Positions 1 to 9,220 are shown, numbered from the stretch's first letter. The stretch: DNA of 64,000 nucleotides from Bacteroidales bacterium (GCA_014800845.1 JAAVFJ010000017.1:1-64000); one strand, 5' to 3'. The notes: a model not told the origin generated them from the letters alone. Numbers and translations are program-made.

Positions 1-16
1 TGCATTGAAAAACCAT

Positions 17-47
17 TTTGACGCATGGTAGAAATTATGTACCTTTG
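17..47 (+). promoter_or_regulatory. Bacteroidetes-type promoter
   Basis: TTTG at 17-20 and TACCTTTG at 40-47, separated by 19 bases, match the Bacteroidetes -33/-7 consensus (TTTG ... TAnnTTTG). Transcription would start near position 52. No plausible protein gene follows on this strand before the terminator at 97-119, so the promoter seems to drive a very short transcript. Confidence 0.7.
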
Positions 48-51
48 CGCC

Positions 52-119
52 AGGGTTAGTTGTTTGTACATAGCAACACAAAATTAATTAATCCTGAGGA
101 GACTTCGGTCTCCTTTTTT
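52..119 (+). ncRNA. Candidate ~68-nt small RNA (promoter-hairpin-terminator unit)
   Basis: A strong promoter (17-47) is followed only about 50 bases later by an intrinsic terminator (97-119). The transcript between them would be about 68 nt, with a possible short stem (GTTG 59-62 with CAAC 74-77) before the terminator hairpin. The next gene is on the opposite strand and converges on this unit, so it is not an obvious mRNA leader. This is inferred from structure; no known RNA family was recognised. It could also be the remnant of a leader whose gene has been lost. Confidence 0.4.
97..119 (+). terminator. Rho-independent terminator with TTCG loop
   Basis: The stem GGAGAC (98-103) / GTCTCC (108-113) is closed by a TTCG tetraloop, extended by A97-T114, and followed by a run of T at 114-119. 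It ends the short transcript that begins near 52. Confidence 0.85.
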
Positions 120-469
120 GTATTGCCTGTTTTTTCTACATTTTTCGCTCTTGGGGGCGGTCTCGGCCGCCCCCGCCGCTCGGGCATCCCCTCCCGAGGA
201 GCTGTTTTGTACTTTCAGATTCCTTCAAAGCTTTGCACTTCGTTCTTGAATCTTCAGTGGCTAAAAATGTTGGACATTTGTTATTTGGGGTCAATGGGCT
301 GGTTGTCAGGATTTATTGGGGCTTTGGTTGGAGGGGGCTTTGGTTGGTGGGATGGGGATGTAAAATGGCCGCCGCCGGGGAATCGCTCCCGGGCGGCGGC
401 TTCGTTACCTATATAATGAATTTGCAAAGAATTCTTTAAAGGAAGAGGAGAGAGGGGAGAGGGTGGGGA
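120..469. other. Non-coding stretch with two GC-rich hairpins
   Basis: No convincing gene is seen. There are two strong inverted repeats: an 8-bp stem at 153-160/167-174 and a 9-bp stem at 368-376/392-400. The second lies about 70 bases past the stop codon of the minus-strand giant gene and could end its transcript, although its T tract (CATTTTA on the minus strand) is weak. The open frames here have low-complexity, unlikely protein sequences. Confidence 0.4.
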
Positions 470-3400
470 TTAGCGGCGTTCTACTTTGCGGTGGGCTCCG
501 GTGGGGGTGTGGCGCACTATCAGGTAGATGCCGGCGGGGAGGTTCGGCATGTCGGGGCCGCGGTGGAGGCAGATGCCTGCAAGGTCGAAGATTTCTATCA
601 GGGTGATTTCTGATGCGTCAATGGTTTCAACGGCTGAGGTATCTACTTCTACGGGTAGTTCTATCCACTGGCGGCAGCCTCGGCTTGTAGCGCTCAGGCG
701 CAGGGTGGTGGATGTGAGCTCCGGAGCGGTTACTATCAGTTCGTTGCCGCTTATGCGGGCGTCGCCTTCGAGCAGGGTGTAGGTCACCGGTGCATCGGCT
801 TCGAAGCTGAAGAGGTCGGCCAGGGGTATGGCTCGGTTGTCATCGGTCACGGTCATGGCGTCGAGTGTCTGCCAGGGGCAGGTGTCGCCCAGGTCGTCGA
901 GGCAGGCGTAGGCGGGGGTGGTTATGCCGTAGGCGTTGCGCTTGGTGGAGGTGAATTCCCAGCGGAGTCCGCTGACGGCGCCGAGGGTTTCCAGTGAGTG
1001 CCATTGCCATGTGTCGAGCACGTACCACTCGCGGCTATCGGCTGCGCGGTAGTCGGCCAGGGGTATCTCGAGGGGCTCAGTCTCTGTGCCGTCGGGGAGC
1101 ATGCCGAAGATTCTCACGGCGCAGTAGTCGCCTTTTTCGAACTTGTCACTCATACCGTCGCCGTTGAGCACTGATTCTTTCACCCATTCGGTGTTGGTGA
1201 GCCAGAGACCGGGGATGGTCTGCGGGTCAGTAGCATTGGTGAGCTGCATGGTTACGGGTCCGTAGTATGCGCTCATGAAGACTACGCCGTAGCGGTCGGA
1301 GTCGTGGCCGGTGCCGGCGGCGCAGACCATGTCGTCTTTGAATGATGAGAATTCGGTGCCGGTGAGTGAGGAGTAGCCGAAGCCGGCCCAGCTTGACCAC
1401 TCGGCGTTGTAGTAGTTAGTAAAGGCGAATGTGCCTGACAGGAATGTGCCGGCTGAGTAGTCCGGGTCGGTTGTGTCGCCGCACCAGTTGGTGTCGGGAG
1501 CAAGCCAGAGGTCTTCGAAGTCGGCTATTACCTGCTCGCTGTCTACATACAGGCGCGTGGCGGCTGCCGAAGTGTTTCCCCATGCGTCGGTCACGGTGAG
1601 GGCATACTCCGTTGTGTAGTCGGCTGTGAGGCTGAGACTGCTTTCCGAGCCGATTTCTTCGCGCAGCGAGTCGGTCCAGGAGTAGGAGAAGGGGGCCACA
1701 CCGCCGGTGGTGGCAGCTGTGAGGGTCACGTCGGAGTCGTGAGCCACACGTGCATCTGCGCCGTTGACGGCTACGGTGAGTGGTGCGGGCTGACCTGAGA
1801 AGTCATCTATCATGGCGGGTTCTTCGCTGTAGAGGCGCAGGTTGGAGATTTCCCCCATGTCGCGCAGATTTACGTAGCGCCAGGAGTCGGCCGGGAGTGT
1901 CTTTGATGCTCCTTCGCCATCAGCTTCCATGACTGTGAGAGTCAAAGGGGCCGGGTTCGAGAGCCAGAAGCCGTCGAGTGTGAGGTTGGAGGCATTGGTG
2001 AGCGTTACGAGGGTTTCAGTGTCCTCCATTATGGCTACTTTGGTTGAGCCGGCTATGGGGAGATTCTCCTGCTCCTCAACTATGAAGCCGCGGAACAGCG
2101 CAGTGCCGTCGGTGAATGCTCCCGGGGAAACTTCGGAGGGTTTTACAGCCTCAAACGTAGACACGGCAGTAGGCACGTAGGAAGTGCTGAATACATTACC
2201 CGCAATGGGTGTGCTTACGGTGCCGCGCAGCGATGAGAGGAGAATCCAGGGGCGGTAATCGGTGTTCGGCTCCAGCCCGGTGAGGTGCAGAGCAGCTTCG
2301 CGGCCGTTGCGCAGCGAGAGTTTCAGATCGGAATCAGCAAATGAATCGGCTGTCGGAGCGGCTGCTTCGGGTGCGGTAAGGAGGATGCTTGCCTCGCCGT
2401 GGCAGTCGGCCATAAGGAGCAGACGGGCTGATTCATGGGTGATACGGTCCACAGCGGGGTAGCTCTCTGCAAGCGCCGGAGCGGCAGCCATTTCGGCATT
2501 TTCATAAGCACCCACAGCGGGAGTGTCAGCTGAGCGGGAGAGACCGGAGATGTCGCGGGTCACGTAGGGGAGGGGAGTGCCGAGGCGCAGGGTCTCAAAG
2601 GTGATTGGCTCCAGAATGTCAGCGCGAAGGAAGTTTACCTCGGAGTCAAACGAGGTGACATCAGAAGCAGCGTCGGCCCATGCCTCTATGTCGGCTACAT
2701 CGGCTGCAATGTAGGCAAGCATCCCTTCCGCAGATGAGTGCATGAGGTTAGAGCGGAACGGCGCGGTCAGATAATCGGTCTTCTGCACGCGCACCGCATA
2801 GCCTGCAGCGTTGTTGATGAAGATGTTATTGGCAATTTCACCTTCGAGCATAGTGTCGTTGAGGTAGAAGCAGGCGCTTGAGGGGGCGTTGCCTTCTATG
2901 GCTACGGTGTTATGTGCAATCCTTACGTAGGGCGAAGGACTGTTGACAATGATTCCGCGCAGGGCGCTTGAGGCATTGGTCAGGGAAACCTCGTTGTTGA
3001 TTATGTCTACGGGGTTCTCCTGAGTGCCGGTAGCCGGGCGGAGATATATGCCTGAAGATGAGCTCTTGCCGAAGGCATGAACCACACTGTTGCCCTCCAC
3101 ACGGCTGCCTTCGCCGAGATTGTAGAGGTCGAGTGCGTAGTAGCTTGTGGCCGCATTTGAGGCGCTTTCAAAGTAGTTGCGCTCGATTACGGCGAAGTTT
3201 TCGCTACTGATGTAAAGGCCCTTTGATGCCTGAGCCGTGAAAGAGCAGTCGCTGACGCGGCCACCGCGCTCGCGGGGCAGGGGCACGGGGTTGACGATGC
3301 CGGTGCCACCGAGCTGCAGGCCGATGTAACCACCTTCGAAGCTGCAGCCCGAGAAGGTTGCATAGTCATTATTCCGGTCAGGAATCTGCTCGCTGCTCAC

Positions 3401-6400
3401 GTAGCACTCCACGAGAGTGGGGTCGTTATAGCCTGTGCCGGGGGTGGTCCACACGCGGCAGTCGCGCATGGTGAAGTGGCGGGCTGCATTTTCGAGCTTC
3501 ACGAGCATGGGGAAAGATGTGTCGGTGGTGGTGACGGTCAGCGACTCGAGGGTGAGCCAGTCGGCGCCGTGCACAGTCATCACGCCATATTCAGGTGCGC
3601 CATAGCCGGCGTTGGTATAGCGGTTGTAGCTGATAGTCACATCATCGCGGTTGCCGGTGGAGCTGCGCAGAGTCACGGGGTGGGCTTCAGAGGCACCGGG
3701 AATTTCGGGGATGGTCACCAGCTCCTGATATTCGCCGGGCTCAATGAGTATTGTTACAGCACCTTCCACGCCTTTGGCCAGTGCATCGGTGGCAGCCTTG
3801 ATGGTCGGGAAGTCGGCCTCGTCGGAATTGCCGAGTATATAGGTGCCTTTAAGACCTGCCTCCACTTTTGCCTCCACCTTGTCAGTGAGATTGTTCCAGA
3901 GAGGGGAGTCGCCTGATTTTACGGAGTTGAGTGCAATGACAAGGGCATCATCGTTTTCAGCCTCGGCCGAAAGGTCGGCGCGAAGCCAGTAGTAGAAGGT
4001 GCCGGGTTCGGTCAGCTCATGGTCAGAGGCTATGAGATTGCCTCCATCGCCGAGGGCTACTACGTTTACATCGTTGTAGGTGTCGAGTGCACCGCTCGAT
4101 GTGAGAGAAAGACCTGAGAGCAGACCTGAGGAGGTGCCGGTGGTGTCGAAACCGAATTCTGTTACTACCACGGGGCCCTTGTTACCCTCTACCTTCAGCT
4201 CGAGGCGGGCCACGGGGAGGTCTTCAGCACCGCGAAGCAGGCGGACGTTGTCGAGTTTGGTGAGGGTGGCTGCAGTGATATGCAGCGGGTCGGGAGCCAC
4301 GGATGAAACCTCTATGTGCCAGCCGCGGTTGATGTTGTTCTTGGCGGGGTTGAAGTCAACGGTGAGTGAGCCGTCGGCAGCAGTAGAGAATATATCGGTC
4401 AGTCCTGTTTTCTCGCTGCTGAGCTTGGCGCGAAGAGTGCCTTCGGTGGAAGATCCGTCGTAGACATAGAAATAGTCACTGACGTTGGTGTAGAAATCCT
4501 TGAATGAGAATTTGATGAGCTCGCCCGGCTGAGGACGGAAGGTTACCCGCCCCTTGTGAGTGGTGGTGTATTTGCCATCTGCGCCGCCATCGTCGTAGAA
4601 AAGGAGTGTGCCTTTGACATCAACGATTTCATCGGCACCGCCAAAAAGATAGACTGCAACAGATTCACGGCAACCCTCGGGGTCGGGAGTGATAATTCCG
4701 CTGACGTTTTGGCCGTTTACTTTCATCGAGGTCAGAGAGGCGTCAATCATGTGGCCAGGTTCTATGCTTTCCTTCATATCGTAGGCCAGCCAGTAGTAGC
4801 CGGTCTTTTCAGACAGTCGCACCGTGGCGGCAGGCGTGAGGGTTACTGAAGTCATTTCATCAGTGACCTCAGCGGAAGCAATGGGAGTGCCAGCAGTGAA
4901 CGCATCATTCTTAGCCGTGAAATAGAGTTTGGCGGTTTTTACGCTTCCTGCTGCATCTTTGAGGTCGAATATGAGCTCCTCGAGAGGAAGAGGATTGAGG
5001 TCGCCGGTAGTGGTCACAGCAATGCGGAGCATGGGCACATCAGCATCGCCGTTCATCACGGGGTCAGTGCCGGCCTGGGTGACTTCGACGCTTGCAAGCT
5101 GCATGGGCTCGGGTACATATTCGCGCACTGTGCCGGTGAAACCGTTGCCTTTGGCACCATTGTTGCCGTTTGGATCGAATACTATTGTCATCGAGCCGTC
5201 GGCAGCTGTGGAACGGAGCGGTATTTCGGGCCCGGTCTTGGCCTGAGCCTGAGTCATGGTCCAGAGCGGGGTGCCGGCGGCTGTAGTACCTGAATACACC
5301 TTAAATGACGGAGCGTTGCCCCAGTTGGGCCAGTTGACGTAGAAAGAGTCGAATTCAAGTTCGATGTATTTTCCGCTGTGAGCCGGGGTGAGAGTCACCT
5401 GTCGTTTGCCGGCAGCTCCGTCATAACCTATGTATTGGTTTGAGGCGGGTTCGTTGGCGAGTGTCCAACTGCCTGACACTGTGTGAGAGTGCTCTCCCTG
5501 AGTAAGAAGGCAGATATTGTTTATCGTGGCCTGGGCTGAGGCAGTTGCGGTAGGGAGTGCAGTGCCGGTGCTCATGGTGGCTGAATTGAGGGCGAGGCTG
5601 ATTGTCTGGCCCGATTCAGCAGAGGTGGCGGGAGTGACGTAGATGTAGAAAATATTGTCGCGTTCGCCAAGAAGTGCAGGAACCGGGAGCGAGAGGGTGA
5701 ATGTTTCGTTTGAGGGGGCGACAGCGCCGAGTGATTTACCGGCTGCATTTTTCACTTCAACCGAAGAAATAGCGGCCGTGCTCCCCTCAGTGGAAAGCGA
5801 CAGGGAGTTGAGCGTAGCAGCCGGCTCGGTGCCGGTAGTGGTGAAATCAAGGGTGAGCATCTGAGCCGCATCGCCTGCGGCCGCGCTGAGGTCGGCGGCC
5901 GGAGTCAGATTAAGGGCTGAGACCGTCATGGGTTGCGGTTCAAATTCCTCGACACGGGCGCTCCAGCCGCTCTTGGGATTTACGCCCGTAAGGCTGCGGA
6001 ATTCCACCGTCAGCGCGCCATCGGCGGCGGTGGAGTGAACGGTCAGAGGGGTATTGAGCAGATTGGCAGCGAGATTGGCCGCATCTATAGAAGTTCCGTT
6101 ATAGATGTTGAGTACATCGTTGTAACCTACTGAAGATGTGTTGAAGAGATCGAGGCTTTCAAACACGATACGCACTTTTTTGCCCGGATTTGCAGGCACG
6201 AAAGTGACCTGCCCGGCGAAGTTTAGCGTGATATTACCTTCCGGTCCCCCGTCATCGAAAAAGAGCAGCGGGTCAGAGCCGATTGAGTAAGTGGCCGGCC
6301 CGACAGGCATGAACAGCATGTTCTTTACAACGAGCGGAGACTCTGCTCCGATGGGAGTGCTTATGCGGTTTTCTCCGCTAACCGATGCTGAAGTGCACGA

Positions 6401-7231
6401 AGGGGAGAACGAGCTGCCCGGAGCTGCATCGGCCGGTATGTCGGCCACGAGCCATGCGTAATTGTGCTTTGACTTGAGCATGGAGTTGCCGTTGAACGCC
6501 ATATTTTCTTGAGCCGAGGCATAAGTGTCGCCAAACTGCTCTCCACCTTTGGGGGAGCTTGCATCGCGGTTGATTACACACCGCAGGTTTGCTAAAGCCC
6601 CTTGCGGAACATTAGCCAAAGCGAAATTGATTGAGCTCAGCGAAAGCGGATTGTTGCCACCATCGGTGAGCAGGTCTATGCGCATTAGAGGTACATCGGT
6701 GGCACCGGGATAGATGTATGCTCCCAGTGCTGATGTGCCGGTGGCTGACACCCACTCCATGTCCTTCGACGGGGTGGCTTCGATTAGCGCCTCCCAACCG
6801 GCGCCGGAGATACCCGAGGTCTTTGAGTGATAAAGCACACTCAGTGTGCCCGAGGGGGCATCGAATGTGACGGGAGTAGTGACTGTGCCGGTGAGAGAGC
6901 CGATATAGCCTTCGGGCACAGGGTCGGCCTTGGCTTGCTCTCCATCGTAGATGTAGACGGTGGCTCCGTTTACCTCCAGGCTGTTGAACGTGATTGAAAG
7001 AGTTTCCCCCTCTTCGGCGGCATGGAACGTGCAGAGGGTTGTGTACCAGGTGGATGAGAGGCTCGAGGTAGGTCCGCCGTGGTCGTAGAACAACAACGAT
7101 TCGGTTACCGTCACAGCCTCTTTCTTTCCGTCGGAGCGCGGCATGTTGTAGGTCGGCGTGTCGGCCGAAGCATTATGCCATACGCATGCTGCCAACAGGA
7201 AAGCAGCGATTCTAAACAGATGAGTAGACAT
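470..7231 (-). CDS. Giant secreted CUB-like/beta-helix/DUF4465 surface protein under B12 riboswitch
   Basis: 2253 residues. Residues 1-23 form a signal peptide ending in ASA. The N-terminal half is four alternating pairs of a CUB-like domain, each opening with a motif such as LLFYDDGG and containing a YDG strand (near 44-150, 320-430, 580-700 and 875-980), and a domain resembling the sialidase-associated N-terminal (BNR_assoc_N) fold, recognised by VPxxRxxL-type strands. A right-handed beta-helix-like region follows at about 1130-1545. Next come Ig/fibronectin-like segments, a DUF4465-like domain near 1905-2117, and a C-terminal tail (2210-2253) with IFDLAG and LPAGIYLIV motifs like a type 9 secretion sorting signal. 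It is therefore probably exported and anchored outside the cell. No catalytic motif was recognised. It is the first gene behind the cobalamin riboswitch at 7390-7625, with no other gene between. Binding of a glycan, a protein or a corrinoid is possible; the ligand is unknown. Confidence 0.85.
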   Translation of the reverse strand: MSTHLFRIAAFLLAACVWHNASADTPTYNMPRSDGKKEAVTVTESLLFYDHGGPTSSLSSTWYTTLCTFHAAEEGETLSITFNSLEVNGATVYIYDGEQAKADPVPEGYIGSLTGTVTTPVTFDAPSGTLSVLYHSKTSGISGAGWEALIEATPSKDMEWVSATGTSALGAYIYPGATDVPLMRIDLLTDGGNNPLSLSSINFALANVPQGALANLRCVINRDASSPKGGEQFGDTYASAQENMAFNGNSMLKSKHNYAWLVADIPADAAPGSSFSPSCTSASVSGENRISTPIGAESPLVVKNMLFMPVGPATYSIGSDPLLFFDDGGPEGNITLNFAGQVTFVPANPGKKVRIVFESLDLFNTSSVGYNDVLNIYNGTSIDAANLAANLLNTPLTVHSTAADGALTVEFRSLTGVNPKSGWSARVEEFEPQPMTVSALNLTPAADLSAAAGDAAQMLTLDFTTTGTEPAATLNSLSLSTEGSTAAISSVEVKNAAGKSLGAVAPSNETFTLSLPVPALLGERDNIFYIYVTPATSAESGQTISLALNSATMSTGTALPTATASAQATINNICLLTQGEHSHTVSGSWTLANEPASNQYIGYDGAAGKRQVTLTPAHSGKYIELEFDSFYVNWPNWGNAPSFKVYSGTTAAGTPLWTMTQAQAKTGPEIPLRSTAADGSMTIVFDPNGNNGAKGNGFTGTVREYVPEPMQLASVEVTQAGTDPVMNGDADVPMLRIAVTTTGDLNPLPLEELIFDLKDAAGSVKTAKLYFTAKNDAFTAGTPIASAEVTDEMTSVTLTPAATVRLSEKTGYYWLAYDMKESIEPGHMIDASLTSMKVNGQNVSGIITPDPEGCRESVAVYLFGGADEIVDVKGTLLFYDDGGADGKYTTTHKGRVTFRPQPGELIKFSFKDFYTNVSDYFYVYDGSSTEGTLRAKLSSEKTGLTDIFSTAADGSLTVDFNPAKNNINRGWHIEVSSVAPDPLHITAATLTKLDNVRLLRGAEDLPVARLELKVEGNKGPVVVTEFGFDTTGTSSGLLSGLSLTSSGALDTYNDVNVVALGDGGNLIASDHELTEPGTFYYWLRADLSAEAENDDALVIALNSVKSGDSPLWNNLTDKVEAKVEAGLKGTYILGNSDEADFPTIKAATDALAKGVEGAVTILIEPGEYQELVTIPEIPGASEAHPVTLRSSTGNRDDVTISYNRYTNAGYGAPEYGVMTVHGADWLTLESLTVTTTDTSFPMLVKLENAARHFTMRDCRVWTTPGTGYNDPTLVECYVSSEQIPDRNNDYATFSGCSFEGGYIGLQLGGTGIVNPVPLPRERGGRVSDCSFTAQASKGLYISSENFAVIERNYFESASNAATSYYALDLYNLGEGSRVEGNSVVHAFGKSSSSGIYLRPATGTQENPVDIINNEVSLTNASSALRGIIVNSPSPYVRIAHNTVAIEGNAPSSACFYLNDTMLEGEIANNIFINNAAGYAVRVQKTDYLTAPFRSNLMHSSAEGMLAYIAADVADIEAWADAASDVTSFDSEVNFLRADILEPITFETLRLGTPLPYVTRDISGLSRSADTPAVGAYENAEMAAAPALAESYPAVDRITHESARLLLMADCHGEASILLTAPEAAAPTADSFADSDLKLSLRNGREAALHLTGLEPNTDYRPWILLSSLRGTVSTPIAGNVFSTSYVPTAVSTFEAVKPSEVSPGAFTDGTALFRGFIVEEQENLPIAGSTKVAIMEDTETLVTLTNASNLTLDGFWLSNPAPLTLTVMEADGEGASKTLPADSWRYVNLRDMGEISNLRLYSEEPAMIDDFSGQPAPLTVAVNGADARVAHDSDVTLTAATTGGVAPFSYSWTDSLREEIGSESSLSLTADYTTEYALTVTDAWGNTSAAATRLYVDSEQVIADFEDLWLAPDTNWCGDTTDPDYSAGTFLSGTFAFTNYYNAEWSSWAGFGYSSLTGTEFSSFKDDMVCAAGTGHDSDRYGVVFMSAYYGPVTMQLTNATDPQTIPGLWLTNTEWVKESVLNGDGMSDKFEKGDYCAVRIFGMLPDGTETEPLEIPLADYRAADSREWYVLDTWQWHSLETLGAVSGLRWEFTSTKRNAYGITTPAYACLDDLGDTCPWQTLDAMTVTDDNRAIPLADLFSFEADAPVTYTLLEGDARISGNELIVTAPELTSTTLRLSATSRGCRQWIELPVEVDTSAVETIDASEITLIEIFDLAGICLHRGPDMPNLPAGIYLIVRHTPTGAHRKVERR

Positions 7232-7389
7232 TAATTAAGACTTTAACAGTTAATTAGGTAATAGATTCACTCAAGTTACCGACATAACTGGAAAAGCCTT
7301 GCTTCGCCATTGCGGGCGCGCTGATGGGGCGCTCCCCGATGGAGATGGATTACTGTGTCTTTAGTCCCGAAGTGTCAGTATTCCGGCTA
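7232..7389 (-). other. Riboswitch expression platform / 5' leader of giant surface gene
   Basis: About 160 bases lie between the B12 box and the ATG at 7231. They hold a GGGG-AGCG-CCCC hairpin (plus-strand 7326-7337) and an A/T-rich stretch just before the start codon, with no T-run terminator. Control is therefore more likely at translation initiation, as for many Bacteroidetes cobalamin riboswitches, than by termination. The mechanism is inferred. Confidence 0.45.
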
Positions 7390-7625
7390 TGTCGCGGGCA
7401 TGGCAGGTCTTCTGACTTATCTCGGCAAACTTCTGCGGCCTTCCCGAACCCGGCAGGGTTCAGTGGCTGTCTGCGCTCTCGGGCTTCAGACGTTCAGATG
7501 TATGCATTTGCTTGTGGCCGCCGGGGCCACGGCGTGAGACTTACAGCAGCGGGTACTGTAGCCGACTTTCACGGCTTTCCCTTTTAATCCCTCGGAGGCG
7601 GGGATGCCTCTTCGGAAGCCTTGCT
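7390..7625 (-). ncRNA. Cobalamin (B12) riboswitch
   Basis: Read on the minus strand, the region carries the conserved core: GGGAA followed by CCGTGAAAGTCGG, then ACAGTACCCGCTGCTGTAA (plus-strand about 7545-7583). The B12 box AGTCAGAAGACCTGCC follows near the 3' end (plus-strand 7402-7417). These match the RF00174 consensus elements in order and spacing. It begins at a promoter (7632-7665) and lies upstream of the 2253-residue surface protein, which it should switch off when adenosylcobalamin or a related corrinoid is abundant. Exact ends are approximate. Confidence 0.93.
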
Positions 7626-7631
7626 CGGCGG

Positions 7632-7665
7632 CAAAGGTAATACAAAATTTTTGAATGTAAGCAAA
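7632..7665 (-). promoter_or_regulatory. Promoter for the riboswitch transcript
   Basis: On the minus strand, TTTG (plus 7662-7665) and TACCTTTG (plus 7632-7639) are separated by 22 bases, close to the Bacteroidetes consensus. Transcription would start near 7626, just before the cobalamin aptamer. Confidence 0.65.
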
Positions 7666-7870
7666 GTTCAGGAGAAAAAACGTGTAATATTTTTTTAACA
7701 CACTGACAGCGAACAATCCGCGCCGACCGAGTGTTTTGATTACGTAAGGCGCCCCGAAAGGCACCTTGCTAAAGTGAAACACTTGTAAGATAGATTTTGG
7801 TAACATAGATAAATGTTGATATTAGGTTAATTAGTTAGTTATTGTTGATTGCTGCCCTGGTGCAGCATCA
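7666..7870. other. Divergent intergenic region with structured plus-strand sequence
   Basis: No gene is seen. On the plus strand, AAGGCGCC/GGCACCTT forms a near-perfect stem nested inside GTGTTT...AAACAC (about 7731-7781), and a second hairpin GCTGC...GCAGC lies at about 7851-7866. A weak promoter-like TAGATTTTG occurs near 7791-7799. Together with the terminator at 7871-7917 this could be the leader RNA of the downstream glycosyltransferase gene. Confidence 0.35.
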
Positions 7871-7917
7871 GCGCAAGAGCGGCAAACCGTGAGGCTTGTC
7901 GCTCTTGTGCTGTTTTT
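7871..7917 (+). terminator. Strong hairpin-T terminator 50 bp upstream of glycosyltransferase
   Basis: The 11-bp stem GCGCAAGAGCG (7871-7881) / CGCTCTTGTGC (7900-7910) is followed by TGTTTTT. No protein gene precedes it on this strand, so it would end a short leader transcript. It may act as an attenuator for the gene starting at 7967, because no promoter is visible between the two. Confidence 0.75.
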
Positions 7918-7966
7918 AGGTTCGTGATGGCAATAAATGCCGGCGGAGCAACGTTTTCAAAGCAAG

Positions 7967-9196
7967 ATGAAGATACTCCAGCTTAATGCTTTCCACTACC
8001 GCAAGGGTGGCTCCGAAGCCGTCTATTTCAACACCTCGCGCCTGCTGCGCGGGCATGGCCACGAGGTCATAAACTTCGCTCTGCGTTGGCCTGAGAATGA
8101 GCCGTATGAGCATGACGGATACTTTGCCGAGTCAAAGGGTTCGCGCACCGGTCGCCTCAAGCCGTTGCGCGACATAGGCACATACTTCTACCACCGCGAG
8201 GCGGCGCGCAAACTGCGCGAGCTGATACGCCGGGAGAGGCCCGACGTGGCGCAGATTCACCTGATATGGGGGCAGCTCTCCCCCTCGGTGCTCAGGGTGC
8301 TTAAGCAGGAGGGAGTGCCGGCCATACTCACCACCCACGACTACCGCATGGTCTGCCCGGCCTCCATCTGCCGCAACGGTCGCGGAGAGGTGTGCGAGCA
8401 GTGTGAGGGGCGCAAGTTCTACAAATGCGTGAGCAACACTTGCTGCAAAGGGAGCAAGGGGCTGAGCGTGATGATGGCTGCCGAGCAGTACCTGCGCAAC
8501 CTCGTGTTTCATCCGGCGCGGTTGGCCTCCGGAGTGATCTATGTGAGCGACTTCGCCCGCAAGCTTCATGAGAAATATATGCCGGCCATCAAGCAGCTCC
8601 CCTCGGCCAGGATTTACAATTTCACCCCGCCCGTCGGCGTCTCCGAGGTGGCCAAGGGTGATTATATTCTGTTCTTCGGCCGCCTATCTGCCGAGAAGGG
8701 TGTGAAGACGCTCTTAGAGGCTGCCGGGGGGTGTAAAGATGTGCCGTTCAAGATAGTAGGCACCGGCCCCATCGAGGCGGAGCTGAAGCAGAAAGCAACC
8801 AACCTCGGATTGAGCAACGTAGAGTTCGTGGGCTATAAACAAGGCGCTGAGCTACAGCGGCTTGTGGCCGAGGCAAAATTCATTGTCGTGCCCTCCGAGT
8901 GGTATGAGAACAACCCCATGACAATCATAGAGGCCTACGCCGCCGGCACCCCCGCTATTGGTGCCGAGATAGGTGGCATCCCCGAGATAGTGCTCCCTGG
9001 CGAGACAGGCTTCCGCTTTAAGCCGGGCGACGCGCAGTCGCTCACAGAGGTCATAAAACGCGCCCTCAGCGTCCCCGAGGCTGATTACGCGCAGATGTGC
9101 AAGCGCTGCCGGGAATACGCCGCCGAGAATTTCAGCCCCAAGAGCGCTTATCGCAACCTGATTGCCATCTATGAAGAGGTGATTAAAAGAAAATAA
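7967..9196 (+). CDS. Glycosyltransferase family 4 protein
   Basis: 409 residues from the ATG at 7967 (MKILQL...), the usual start of the family; an upstream in-frame ATG at 7937 adds only ten residues unlike the family. A GT4/GT-B fold is indicated by an N-terminal acceptor half, including a cysteine-rich loop (CPASIC, CEQC, CVSNTCC, about residues 134-172) that probably binds a metal. The C-terminal half has FFGRLSAEKG and EWYENNPMTIIEAYAAGTPA, the nucleotide-sugar-binding E-x7-E type region. It probably transfers a hexose from an NDP-sugar to a surface or capsular glycan at the inner face of the membrane. It stands alone between two terminators (7871-7917 and 9221-9267), away from the exopolysaccharide cluster at 39-44 kb. 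Substrate is unknown. Confidence 0.9.
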   Translation: MKILQLNAFHYRKGGSEAVYFNTSRLLRGHGHEVINFALRWPENEPYEHDGYFAESKGSRTGRLKPLRDIGTYFYHREAARKLRELIRRERPDVAQIHLIWGQLSPSVLRVLKQEGVPAILTTHDYRMVCPASICRNGRGEVCEQCEGRKFYKCVSNTCCKGSKGLSVMMAAEQYLRNLVFHPARLASGVIYVSDFARKLHEKYMPAIKQLPSARIYNFTPPVGVSEVAKGDYILFFGRLSAEKGVKTLLEAAGGCKDVPFKIVGTGPIEAELKQKATNLGLSNVEFVGYKQGAELQRLVAEAKFIVVPSEWYENNPMTIIEAYAAGTPAIGAEIGGIPEIVLPGETGFRFKPGDAQSLTEVIKRALSVPEADYAQMCKRCREYAAENFSPKSAYRNLIAIYEEVIKRK

Positions 9197-9220
9197 TTCC
9201 CGCCAGCGATAAAGAATCTA

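Noticed and set aside
60..439. Open frames on the plus strand near the left end
   Set aside because: They lack a start context, run through the terminator at 97-119 and GC-rich hairpins, and give low-complexity sequences with no family resemblance.
7486..7806. Minus-strand open frame of about 106 codons
   Set aside because: It overlaps the cobalamin aptamer and its promoter; the sequence is explained by the riboswitch.
7937..7966. Upstream start for the GT4 gene
   Set aside because: The ten extra residues do not resemble the family, whose start is MKILQL at 7967.
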